Positions 14,459-21,607 are shown, counted from the first letter of the stretch. The stretch: DNA of 21,607 nt from Nitrospinaceae bacterium (GCA_029261435.1 JAJDBI010000165.1:1-21607); one strand, 5' to 3'. Notes: a model not told the origin generated them from the sequence alone. Program-made: numbers and translations.

Positions 14459-14589
14459 GGGATCACCTCCTTCTCAGGGTATTCGTCATAACGCCATGGG
14501 CATCCCTGTTAAACCCACCACGCAACCCACTACCTATAAACTTTTACCACTCAATTTGCCAAACTTGTTTCCTGTTTTTAACCCAGCTA

Positions 14590-14901
14590 CTACTGTGTAC
14601 CTGTATCGGAAAATATATATTCAACGTTAAGCTTGGAATCGATAGCTACTTTTTTGCATGACTTTACCTTCCCCTGACAGCGCATATAGCAACCACTCCA
14701 ATGATCACATTCGACATATAACCAGTGTGTAGGTTCAAGTAGCATGTCTTGTCCTAGAATTTCTACTGTGCCTTCGTCATTGACAATGTATGTTTTTACC
14801 TCTCCCTGAATGGTCTTAGGAAGAATAATGCCATTAGTGGCACAAGAAGTTAGAAAAGAAATTGCAAAAACCATTAAAATTAATCCCATTCTTTTTTTCA
14901 T
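14590..14901 (-). CDS. Small cysteine-rich lipoprotein of unknown function
   Basis: A 103-residue precursor. The signal peptide MKKRMGLILMVFAISFLTSC ends with a lipobox (LTSC, lipidated Cys20); Ala at +2 fits the outer membrane. The mature part holds four more cysteines in 20 residues with the spacing C-x5-C-x3-C-x6-C (ECDHWSGCYMRCQGKVKSC), which could form two disulfides in the periplasm or hold a metal. The first half (TIQGEVKTYIVNDEGTVEIL) looks like beta structure. I do not recognise the family. AAAGGG is five bases before the ATG, and an extended -10 promoter lies upstream. Confidence 0.75.
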   Translation of the reverse strand: MKKRMGLILMVFAISFLTSCATNGIILPKTIQGEVKTYIVNDEGTVEILGQDMLLEPTHWLYVECDHWSGCYMRCQGKVKSCKKVAIDSKLNVEYIFSDTGTQ

Positions 14902-14956
14902 TTTGCCCTTTCTTTAGCGCTCAGCTGTTGGGGTTAGTCTGTTTTTTTATTATCTT

Positions 14957-14986
14957 ATTATAACATCTCTTTTTTTAAACTCTAAA
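14957..14986 (-). promoter_or_regulatory. Putative extended -10 promoter for the small lipoprotein
   Basis: On the minus strand TTTAGA (14981-14986), 18 bp and a consensus TATAAT (14957-14962) preceded by TGT, the extended -10 element. The leader would be about 49 nt. Confidence 0.55.
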
Positions 14987-15258
14987 ATATATCGTGGTAA
15001 ACAGACTGATTAATAGAAGGGCTGAGAGGCTTTTGATTTAAGCGAGTATGTCTAAGATGTGTTTTTTAACTTGTTTTTAAACTTCTGTTTTTTTATTTCT
15101 CAGGCTACCCTCCAAGTTTTCCTTTAAAATATTTTGATAACTATTCCTTTTAAAAGTCCAAAAAATATATTTATTTCTGCCAAAAAGGTCATCTTATACT
15201 TCCTATACCATTGTTTTGTCAGTTTTTATTCAGGATTTTCGAATGGTCCTTTATTTAT

Positions 15259-15286
15259 TTGAAAAAGTGCTTATACTTGGTATGTT
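15259..15286 (+). promoter_or_regulatory. Putative promoter for the lone receiver gene
   Basis: TTGAAA (15259-15264), 16 bp and TATGTT (15281-15286), with TGG directly before the -10 as an extended element. The transcript would begin near 15293. Confidence 0.4.
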
Positions 15287-15325
15287 ATGCAGAAAGATAA
15301 TGTAAGTTTTTAGGTTAAGGATTAA

Positions 15326-15694
15326 ATGTCTATAGATAAAGCAACGATACTGTTGGTTGATGATGAAATTAAGGTTTGTGAGTTATTTTCAAGGTTCTTG
15401 TCTAAACAGGGGTTTTCAGTTCAAACTGCATCGGATGGCAAAAAAGCATTGATTCAAGCTGAAGAGCATAAGCCAGATTGTATTTTATTGGATGTGAGGA
15501 TGCCCCATGGCGGGCTGGAATTATTGACCTGCTTGAAAACAAAACTACCGGATACTATTATTATAATGGTCTCGGCAATTATTGAGGTCAATCAGGTGGG
15601 TGATTATTTAAACAAAGGGGCCTATGCCTGCATTGAAAAGCCTGTAAACTTTATGGATCTTTTAAAGCAGATCAATCTGGCCTTAAAACTTTAA
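15326..15694 (+). CDS. Stand-alone response-regulator receiver domain
   Basis: The protein is 122 residues and has a receiver domain only, so it would act by protein contact. The acidic pair D12-D13, acceptor D56 in CILLDVRMP, Ser in IIIMVSA and the conserved Lys in CIEKPV are present. The loop after the acceptor reads MPHGGLELL, one residue shorter than the usual MPxxxGLEL form. It has no kinase next to it. The gene has a separate promoter and AAGGA just before the ATG. It is less like CheY than the protein encoded at 4428 and its base composition is more AT-rich. It may serve a phosphorelay elsewhere, and its partner cannot be inferred. Confidence 0.88.
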   Translation: MSIDKATILLVDDEIKVCELFSRFLSKQGFSVQTASDGKKALIQAEEHKPDCILLDVRMPHGGLELLTCLKTKLPDTIIIMVSAIIEVNQVGDYLNKGAYACIEKPVNFMDLLKQINLALKL

Positions 15695-15912
15695 ATTCAG
15701 ATCAGGCTTATAAAAAAAGAAGTACTCTGTATAAATCAGAATACTAAATAATCAGGGGCTCTGCTCTCGAATAATATTGAACGAGAAGGCCGCTGGTGAC
15801 ACTCATCTCAAACATAATAATTAAACCAGGAAAACAGTGCCACCAATCTAATGAACACCTGCAATCCTTCCTTGGAAAGTATGGTTACGGAGTGATTGTA
15901 TTGCCAAGCTAC
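15695..15912. other. Convergent intergenic region, 218 bp
   Basis: Between the lone receiver gene and the end of hypE. A TCTG/CAGA stem with a seven-base loop lies near 15727-15741, too weak to call. I see no good intrinsic terminator for either gene. Confidence 0.4.
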
Positions 15913-16980
15913 CTAGCAGATTCTTGGTAGTTGGTCACCAACCATCATATCCACAATCCGCTCTCCCCCGAAACTTGTTTTCAATAGAACTCTTTTTTCA
16001 GGAACCTCAACCACTTCTCCAATAACTGCCGAATATTGCCCTTCAGGTAGAAGTCGCATGGCTTCCAAAACGCGCTCAACACTTTCACGGGGAACAATTG
16101 CCAGTAGTTTTCCTTCATTTGCCAGATAAAGAGGATCAAGCCCGAGAATCTCACACAGGCCTCTCACTTCATCTCGCAGCGGAATCTCTTTTTCATCCAG
16201 CCTGATACATACATTGGAGCATAGAGCGAATTCGTTTAGGACGGTCGCTATTCCTCCTCGGGTAGCATCGCGCAGGCAATGGATATCAGGACAGACATCC
16301 AACATGGCTTGAACCATTTTGCTTAAAGGCTGGCAATCGCTTTCGATCGATGACTTCAGAGAAAGATCGCCTCTTGCCTCCAGGATGGCTGCACCGTGGT
16401 CACCAATAAACCCATTGATCAAAACCATGTCGCCGGGTTCTGCCCGAGTGGCCGCTATATTTACTCCCCTTGGAATGACACCTATTCCAGATGTATTGAT
16501 AAATAGTTTGTCGGCGGCACCTCGATGCACCACTTTCGTATCACCGGTCACAATGGACACGTGTGATTTGTCAGCTTCCTTTTTCATGGACCCTGTTATC
16601 AGGCGCAGCGTTTCCACTGTCAGTCCTTCTTCAAGAATAAAACCACAACTTAAATAAAGAGGCTCCGCACCGCCCACTGCCAAATCGTTTACTGTCCCAT
16701 TGACAGCCAGGGTTCCAATGTCACCGCCTGGAAAAAATAAAGGATCAACCACATATGAATCTGTTGTGAAAGCCAGGCGGTCGCCAAGAGAAGTTAGCTC
16801 TTTGAGATCAAAACGGGCCTGGTCGTCAAGCATATTTAAAGCCGGGTTATCGAAACTCTTTACGATCACGTCTTCGATAAGGTCACGCATGGCCTTACCA
16901 CCGCTACCATGGGCAAGGGATATTGTTTGTGATTTCCCCGTAACAGGTGGGACGAACGATTTTGCATTGCGAGAGTTCAT
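15913..16980 (-). CDS. hypE: Hydrogenase maturation protein HypE
   Basis: HypE carries the carbamoyl group from HypF on its C-terminal cysteine and, using ATP, dehydrates it to the thiocyanate that provides the cyanide ligands of [NiFe]-hydrogenase. The end of the protein is LPRIC, the expected PRIC tail with the acceptor Cys last. Near the start LAHGSGGKAMRDL and later LDDQARF match the PurM-like ATP-binding fold, as do GDTKVV and DATRGGIATVLNEFA. I chose ATG 16980 because family members begin shortly before the LAHGSGG motif; the longest frame starts at 17061 and would overlap hypD by 65 bp. Neither has a good ribosome-binding site. Last gene of hypFCDE. Confidence 0.93.
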   Translation of the reverse strand: MNSRNAKSFVPPVTGKSQTISLAHGSGGKAMRDLIEDVIVKSFDNPALNMLDDQARFDLKELTSLGDRLAFTTDSYVVDPLFFPGGDIGTLAVNGTVNDLAVGGAEPLYLSCGFILEEGLTVETLRLITGSMKKEADKSHVSIVTGDTKVVHRGAADKLFINTSGIGVIPRGVNIAATRAEPGDMVLINGFIGDHGAAILEARGDLSLKSSIESDCQPLSKMVQAMLDVCPDIHCLRDATRGGIATVLNEFALCSNVCIRLDEKEIPLRDEVRGLCEILGLDPLYLANEGKLLAIVPRESVERVLEAMRLLPEGQYSAVIGEVVEVPEKRVLLKTSFGGERIVDMMVGDQLPRIC

Positions 16981-16996
16981 GCGGTAAACATTTCCG

Positions 16997-18139
16997 TCAG
17001 GTTGTTGTTTCTCTTTTGGATTCAAAAGAATCCATCCTTCCATAAGAATAATAAGCCGCACAGGCTCCTTCTGTAGAAACCATCAAAGCGCCTAATGGTG
17101 TTTCCGGTGTGCAGGTGGTTCCAAAAACTTTGCAGTCTTTTGGCTTAAGAGTTCCTCTAAGTACCTCCCCACATTGACATGATTTTGGGTCGGCAATTTT
17201 TAGGTTTGGGATTGAAAATTTTCGTTCCGCATCATAGAGGGCGTACCCTTCACGAACACGTACTCCTGACCGCTCAATCGATCCCAAACCCCGCCACTCA
17301 AAAAACTCTCTCAACTCGAAAACCTTTTCAATAGCTTCCAGGGCATTGTGGTTTCCTTCAACTTGAACCACTCTTCCATATTGATTCTCTATTTCATGAC
17401 GTTGTTCTTTCAACTGATTCAAGATCATCCAAATAGATTGTAGAATATCCAGCGGTTCAAATCCTGCTATGACCAGAGGTTTCTTGTGCTCGTCAGCGAT
17501 AAATAAGTAAGGATGTTGACCAATGATCATGCTCACATGTCCCGGCCCCAGAAATCCATCCAACTGCAGGTCTGGCGAATCAAGTATGGCCTTAATGGTT
17601 GGAATGATTGTGATGTGATTGCAAAATAGCGAGAAATTTTTGATTCCTTCTTCTTCAGCCTGCAAGACTGTTAATGCTGTACTCGGCATAGTGGTTTCAA
17701 ACCCCAATGCAAAAAAAACCACTTCTTTGTCAGGGTGCTTGCGGGCAATACTTAAAGCGTCTGTGGGAGAGTAGACCATCCGCACATCTGCCCCTTCGGC
17801 TTTTGCCTGAAGGAGGCTTTTTAGTGAGCCGGGAACTCGCATGGCATCACCAAATGTGGTTAAGATAACTTCAGGGTGCTCAGCCAGTGCCAGGCAATCA
17901 TCTACCCGCCCCATGGGCAAAACGCAAACAGGGCATCCCGGCCCATGAACCAGTTCGATTTCTGGTGGTAACATTTGTTTAATGCCGTAGCGAAAAATAG
18001 TATGCGTATGTCCACCACATACTTCCATGATATGCAAGGGACGATCTTTGCCGGCCTGGACTTGTTTTGCTAAAGCAGAAATTTTTTCCAACCATTTTCG
18101 GGCTTGCTCGGGGTCACGAAACTCATCGACGTACTTCAT
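16997..18139 (-). CDS. hypD: Hydrogenase maturation protein HypD
   Basis: HypD with HypC is the scaffold on which Fe(CN)2CO is assembled before transfer to the hydrogenase large subunit. The 380-residue length is normal. The conserved motifs are MEVCGGHTHTIFRYG (C41), HGPGCPVCVLP (C69, C72) and FALGFETTMP, with the C-terminal cysteines CQCGEVLRG, CKVFGTTC and STEGACAAYYSYGR that bind the [4Fe-4S] cluster. ATG overlaps the hypC stop as ATGA (4 bp), with AAAAGG upstream, so translation is coupled to hypC. Confidence 0.96.
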   Translation of the reverse strand: MKYVDEFRDPEQARKWLEKISALAKQVQAGKDRPLHIMEVCGGHTHTIFRYGIKQMLPPEIELVHGPGCPVCVLPMGRVDDCLALAEHPEVILTTFGDAMRVPGSLKSLLQAKAEGADVRMVYSPTDALSIARKHPDKEVVFFALGFETTMPSTALTVLQAEEEGIKNFSLFCNHITIIPTIKAILDSPDLQLDGFLGPGHVSMIIGQHPYLFIADEHKKPLVIAGFEPLDILQSIWMILNQLKEQRHEIENQYGRVVQVEGNHNALEAIEKVFELREFFEWRGLGSIERSGVRVREGYALYDAERKFSIPNLKIADPKSCQCGEVLRGTLKPKDCKVFGTTCTPETPLGALMVSTEGACAAYYSYGRMDSFESKRETTT

Positions 18140-18423
18140 GGGTTTTCCTTTTCTGAATTTTTCATAGCCTGAAACTCTTCCTGTAATTCTCCAAGCTCAT
18201 GGAGCAATTCAAGGGTTCTTGCAGCTTCTTCTTCATTAATACGGGTCATGGCAAACCCGACATGGATCAACACCCAGTCACCAAGACAACTTTCGGGAGG
18301 ATGCTCATCATCCACAATGCAGACGATATTGACTTCCCGCTTCACACCTGCCACATCTACCAGAGCAAGCTTGTTTTCAGCGTTGGTAATCTCTACTATT
18401 TTTCCGGGAATTCCCAAACACAT
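18136..18423 (-). CDS. hypC: Hydrogenase maturation chaperone HypC
   Basis: A small chaperone of 95 residues. It partners HypD and delivers the iron centre to the hydrogenase large-subunit precursor. The N-terminus MCLGIPGKIVEI is the HypC/HupF signature; Cys2, exposed after removal of Met, binds iron. GDWVLIHVGFAMTRINEEEA matches the rest of the family. It starts five bases after the hypF stop and overlaps hypD by four bases. The presence of one copy suggests a single maturation system. Confidence 0.96.
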   Translation of the reverse strand: MCLGIPGKIVEITNAENKLALVDVAGVKREVNIVCIVDDEHPPESCLGDWVLIHVGFAMTRINEEEAARTLELLHELGELQEEFQAMKNSEKENP

Positions 18424-18428
18424 ATCAT

Positions 18429-20801
18429 TTAGTCCTCAATTCGTAGTCTTGCAGCCGCGACCATTGCTTGCCCAAGTGAAATCCCTCCATCGTTAGCAGG
18501 AACCCTGGCGTGGGTCAAGACAGTATAACCTTCTTTTTGTAATCGCTTTGTTACCTGCTCCAGCAGAACTTTGTTTTGAAAAACTCCTCCTGAAAGGGCC
18601 ACCGTGCTGAAAGAAAGGTTTTCCTGGTTAATTAATTGGATCATATCCGCCACGGCACAAGCCAGACCAATGTGGAACCTGGCAGAGATCGTCGCCTTCG
18701 AAACGACATTTTTTAAATCCTCAAAAAGTGCTTCCCACATTTTTTGAGGATCAATTAAAATGGGAAGGTTATTATTGCATGAGTCGGTAATGATGAACGG
18801 GTAACCGGAGTCATTATTCCGGGAAATAAACGTTTCATCGGTCAGAGCTTCCAACTCCATAGCCGCTTGCCCTTCATAGACGGCTTGTTCGCGACAAACG
18901 CCAATCGCTGCCGCAACAGCATCGAACAATCGTCCTGCAGAGCTGGTTGTTGGACATTGAATCTTCCTCTCAATCATAGCCTGAAAGGTATTAATAGGTT
19001 TGGCTTTTAAAAACTCGGTCAGTTCCAAGTCTCGATAGAGAGAGATAAATTTTTCCCAGCCGATTCCTGATAAAATATGCGCCAGGGTATTTCTCCAAGG
19101 TTCACGCATTGCCTGACTGCCCCCGAGTAATGGGATGGGTTTAAAACTTCCCAGTCTTTTAAAACTCGAATAGTCGGCAAGAAGAAATTCTCCACCCCAT
19201 AGAGATTCATCTTCACCATAACCCGAGCCGTCAAGAGCCACCCCCAATATAGGCTGGCAACTTAATGGCATATTACTTTCAGCCATACATGATGCTATAT
19301 GTGCGTGATGATGTTGTACTTCGTTTATATTATCTGAGAATTCATAGCCGAACTTTGTTGGCAGGTATTCCGGGTGGCAGTCGACGACCACTGCTTGAGG
19401 AGTGTGCTGGAAAAATTCTTTATAGAGATCAATGTTTTTTCGGTAGTCCTCGAAGGCGAGAGGATTTTCCAAATCTCCAATGTGCTGGGAAAGAAAAGCC
19501 TGTCCGCTTTTAATCAGACAAAAGGTGTTTTTAAGTTGTCCACCCAAGGCCAGCAGGGGCGGTGCCTTTTCAAAGCCTGGTGGCAGGGAGAAGGTGTCGG
19601 GTGAATAACCACGTCCCCGGCGGAGTAAATGAGCATTACCATTCATGACTCTAATTACAGAGTCGTCCACACGATTGACAATATCTCGATCATGTAACAT
19701 AAAATAATCTGCAATGCCTTTCAGGCGGTCTTGTGCTTCATGATTGTTCACGCACGGGGGTTCTTCGGACAGATTTCCGGACGTGAAGATAACGGGGCGG
19801 TCCATATACTCTAAAATTAAATGGTGAAGGGGAGTGCAGGGAAGCATGAATCCGTATGTGTTCATACTCGGTGCTACGGTATCGGGCAGGTGATGTTTAC
19901 CATTTGCTGAAAGAAGAACAATGGGTGCGGCAGAACTTTCCAATAAAGATTTTTCAAGTTCATTAACCGAACAGTATCTTTCAATAATATCAATATTCCG
20001 GGCCATGAGAGCCAAGGGTTTCCCATAGCGTTGTTTGCGCTGACGAAGTTTTTCCACTGCATCTCTATTTGTGGCATCGCAAGCCAGATGAAATCCGCCG
20101 ATACCTTTTATGGCGAGAATTTTACCTTGTTGTAATAAATTGTAAGCGTCATTTATTGCATCTCGTTGGGTGACAGCTTCCAATGCGCGTCCATCAGATC
20201 GTTCGAGCCAAACTTTGGGGCCGCAGGCAGGGCAGGCGATGGGTTGCGCGTGAAAACGTCGATCTATTGGACTAGAATATTCGGCTTTGCAGACATCGCA
20301 CATCGTGAACTTAGACATACTGGTGTGGGCACGGTCATAGGGAAGGGCTGACACTATGGAAAATCGCGGTCCGCAATGACTGCAGTTGGTGAATGGATAG
20401 CGATAACGCCGACTTGAAGGATTTAAAGATTCCTCAAGGCAATCAAAGCACGTTGCCGCATCCGGGGTGATCCCCGTTTGCACAGATTGTTCATTGCTTT
20501 CGGCAATTTTAAAATCATCAAGAAGGGAGGGCTCATGAATCGAATCACGCTCGATGCTATCTATGCGTGCCAGTGCAGGGGATTCACGACTTATCAGCTT
20601 TACGAATCGATCCAATTCATCATGTTGTCCCCAGGCTCGGATCAAAACACCCTCACCGTCATTCAACACCTCGCCAGTTAAACCGCAGTTTTTTGCAAAC
20701 CTCCAAACTGCAGGACGAAACCCAACACCCTGAACCAAACCCCTGATACGGATGTTTTCTCCCTCAGCGATTGTTGTTCTATTTTTTTTTAGGTAGTCCA
20801 T
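18429..20801 (-). CDS. hypF: Carbamoyltransferase HypF
   Basis: HypF makes carbamoyl-adenylate from carbamoyl phosphate and ATP and passes the carbamoyl to HypE. The 790 residues show all domains: acylphosphatase (about 15-105; IRGLVQGVGFRPAVWRFA), two Cys4 zinc fingers (CFDC...CSHC and CDVC...CPAC, about 117-200), YrdC-like domain (KGIGGFHLACDATN), and Kae1-like domain with HHHAHIASCMAE, ALDGSGYGEDESLWGGEF and SGGVFQN. No ribosome-binding site precedes the ATG. The promoter placement suggests a leaderless mRNA. First gene of hypFCDE; hypA, hypB and hydrogenase subunits are not seen. Confidence 0.96.
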   Translation of the reverse strand: MDYLKKNRTTIAEGENIRIRGLVQGVGFRPAVWRFAKNCGLTGEVLNDGEGVLIRAWGQHDELDRFVKLISRESPALARIDSIERDSIHEPSLLDDFKIAESNEQSVQTGITPDAATCFDCLEESLNPSSRRYRYPFTNCSHCGPRFSIVSALPYDRAHTSMSKFTMCDVCKAEYSSPIDRRFHAQPIACPACGPKVWLERSDGRALEAVTQRDAINDAYNLLQQGKILAIKGIGGFHLACDATNRDAVEKLRQRKQRYGKPLALMARNIDIIERYCSVNELEKSLLESSAAPIVLLSANGKHHLPDTVAPSMNTYGFMLPCTPLHHLILEYMDRPVIFTSGNLSEEPPCVNNHEAQDRLKGIADYFMLHDRDIVNRVDDSVIRVMNGNAHLLRRGRGYSPDTFSLPPGFEKAPPLLALGGQLKNTFCLIKSGQAFLSQHIGDLENPLAFEDYRKNIDLYKEFFQHTPQAVVVDCHPEYLPTKFGYEFSDNINEVQHHHAHIASCMAESNMPLSCQPILGVALDGSGYGEDESLWGGEFLLADYSSFKRLGSFKPIPLLGGSQAMREPWRNTLAHILSGIGWEKFISLYRDLELTEFLKAKPINTFQAMIERKIQCPTTSSAGRLFDAVAAAIGVCREQAVYEGQAAMELEALTDETFISRNNDSGYPFIITDSCNNNLPILIDPQKMWEALFEDLKNVVSKATISARFHIGLACAVADMIQLINQENLSFSTVALSGGVFQNKVLLEQVTKRLQKEGYTVLTHARVPANDGGISLGQAMVAAARLRIED

Positions 20802-20807
20802 AACGTT

Positions 20808-20836
20808 AGTTTAGAACTGGACTGAAGGATTGTCAA
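20808..20836 (-). promoter_or_regulatory. Putative sigma70 promoter for hypFCDE
   Basis: On the minus strand TTGACA (20831-20836, a perfect -35), 17 bp and TAAACT (20808-20813). Counting six bases from the -10 gives +1 at 20801, the A of the hypF ATG. Confidence 0.6.
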
Positions 20837-20854
20837 AGTACAGGGGAATGTGTA

Positions 20855-20869
20855 GCATACGTAATATGC
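20855..20869. promoter_or_regulatory. Possible operator between hypF and nnrS
   Basis: GCATA and TATGC form an inverted repeat around CGTAA, 19 bp upstream of the hypF -35 element. Spacing suits a dimeric regulator. It does not match the FNR/CRP pattern TTGAT-N4-ATCAA. Confidence 0.3.
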
Positions 20870-20959
20870 ACTTGAAGGAGATTAGGGGATGTTTCCGACC
20901 CATAAAAGATAATGATCCAATTTATGAACCAAGAGAATCAGTTTGAAATGTGAGGTCAT

Positions 20960-21607
20960 ATGCCAGAACCATCTAGAGGTGTACTTGCCCATCCAGTTCT
21001 GGGATACGGGTTTCGCCCTTTCTTCCTTTTGGGCGCGCTATATAGCATTATTAGTTTGCTGATATGGGGTGGATTTTATGCCGGGTTAGTCACGCCACCT
21101 TTATTCATGGTTGATCCTGTATCCTGGCATGCACATGAGATGCTCTATGGTTATACCTTGGCAATTGTTGCGGGATTTTTGCTTACGGCTGTAGCAAATT
21201 GGACAGATAGTACACCTGTGCGGGGATTACATTTGCTGGGGCTGGGCCTACTCTGGCTGGCCGGGCGCATAGTTATGAACTTTGATCTTGGTTTTCCAGA
21301 AGTGGTCGTTTTGCTTTTTGAAGGAGCATTTATTCTTACGCTGGCATTCAGCCTGTCTATTCCTCTTTTTAAAACATGGGATAAACGCAATTTCGTATTT
21401 CTGGCGTTACTGACTACTTTATTTGCCTGTGACATGTTCTTCCTTACAACTAAAGACCGAACATCACTATATGTTGCTGTGATAATTATTGTCGCTATGA
21501 TTTCTCTGATTGGCGGACGGGTTATTCCGGCTTTTACTGAGGATGCTCTGGAAGCACGAGGAGAAGTAGTCCAGGAGACATCGCAGGGAGGGTTGGATGT
21601 TCTTGCT
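20960..21607 (+). CDS. NnrS-family membrane protein (3' end outside window)
   Basis: The first 216 residues of an NnrS-type protein, a multi-pass heme- and copper-binding membrane protein linked to nitric oxide and nitrosative stress; its exact action is unsettled. Family features are GYGFRPFFLLGALYS at the N-terminus, WHAHEMLYGYTLAIVAGFLLTAVANWT, where histidines likely bind heme, and LGLLWLAGRI and IGGRVIPAFT further on. About six hydrophobic segments are in view. GAGG lies five bases before the ATG. It is divergent from hypF, and both could respond to low oxygen or nitrogen oxides. Confidence 0.92.
   Translation, partial: MPEPSRGVLAHPVLGYGFRPFFLLGALYSIISLLIWGGFYAGLVTPPLFMVDPVSWHAHEMLYGYTLAIVAGFLLTAVANWTDSTPVRGLHLLGLGLLWLAGRIVMNFDLGFPEVVVLLFEGAFILTLAFSLSIPLFKTWDKRNFVFLALLTTLFACDMFFLTTKDRTSLYVAVIIIVAMISLIGGRVIPAFTEDALEARGEVVQETSQGGLDVLA

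Larger units (their letters stand above)
14350..14562 (-). ncRNA. Candidate small transcription unit: sRNA or micropeptide mRNA
   Basis: A possible promoter, TTGGCA (14557-14562), 16 bp, TTTATA (14535-14540), would start a transcript near 14527 that ends at the intrinsic terminator (14350-14379), about 180 nt long. Inside are a 13-base complement of the 16S rRNA 3' end (14460-14472), a 14-codon ORF (14414-14458) and a bulged hairpin (14393-14437). It resembles no RNA family I can recall; the SRP RNA, tmRNA and 6S RNA landmarks are absent. It may instead be the 3' tail of the lipoprotein mRNA that begins upstream at 14901. Existence as a separate RNA is inferred. Confidence 0.45.
14902..15325. 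other. AT-rich divergent intergenic region, 424 bp
   Basis: No ORF or RNA gene that I can support. Runs of T and A are frequent (for example 14942-14949 and 15087-15093). It carries divergent promoters at its two ends, described separately; the middle, 15000-15240, shows no clear inverted repeat. The low GC and T-runs could bind a nucleoid protein of H-NS type, but this is a guess. Confidence 0.5.

Noticed and set aside
14460..14472. End of a 16S rRNA gene or rRNA fragment
   Set aside because: Only 13 bases match; the flanking bases do not resemble the rest of 16S rRNA (no helix 45 sequence before it).
15934..15950. GTTGGT/ACCAAC inverted repeat near the end of hypE
   Set aside because: It lies in conserved HypE codons (MVGDQLP) and has no U-tract, so chance is enough to explain it.
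20960..21607. Nitrate or nitrite respiration gene at the right edge
   Set aside because: The motifs fit NnrS rather than a reductase; no catalytic-subunit motif is present in the visible part.

Overview
The window is typical bacterial chromosome: dense genes, intact Shine-Dalgarno sites, standard stop codons, moderate GC and AT-rich spacers. The mix of genes is futalosine-pathway menaquinone synthesis, CheX-type chemotaxis, hydrogenase maturation and NnrS. It suggests a free-living Gram-negative from a deep-branching group. I lean to Nitrospinota (Nitrospina-like) or a deltaproteobacterial relative, but this rests on gene content only. I see no IS element, phage gene, CRISPR array, tRNA or rRNA gene.

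Layout. 1-1321 (minus): an MsbA-like ABC exporter, cut by the left edge. 1475-4208 (plus): a UbiA-family prenyltransferase resembling MqnP, a SugE/Gdx-type SMR transporter, and the radical-SAM enzyme MqnE. 4428-8926 (plus): a chemotaxis cluster cheY-cheX-cheA-cheW, with cheB facing it from the minus strand (8943-10034). The cheA reading frame carries one in-frame TAA in the middle of the kinase domain. 10270-11576 (plus): an unknown 83-residue protein, a double-ACT (GcvR-like) protein and peptide deformylase. 11608-13790 (minus): a small-conductance mechanosensitive channel gene followed by a large lipoprotein gene. 13948-14340 (plus): a two-CBS-domain protein. 14350-14562 (minus): a compact unit with promoter, a very strong ribosome-binding site, a 14-codon ORF, a bulged hairpin and an intrinsic terminator. 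14590-14901 (minus): a small cysteine-rich lipoprotein. 15326-15694 (plus): a lone response-regulator receiver domain. 15913-20801 (minus): hypF-hypC-hypD-hypE, the maturation genes for the Fe(CN)2CO ligands of [NiFe]-hydrogenase. 20960-21607 (plus): the start of an NnrS-family membrane protein, cut by the right edge.

How they work together. UbiA/MqnP and MqnE belong to one quinone pathway. The Che proteins form a phosphorelay in which CheA, coupled to receptors by CheW, would phosphorylate CheY and CheB, and CheX would dephosphorylate CheY; no receptor, CheR or flagellar gene is in view. HypF and HypE make the cyanide ligand, which is assembled on iron by HypC and HypD; the hydrogenase itself and hypA/hypB must lie elsewhere. 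The observations most worth following are the broken cheA, the short minus-strand unit at 14350-14562, the two perfect palindromes between ubiA and sugE, and a hypF promoter placed so that the mRNA would be leaderless.
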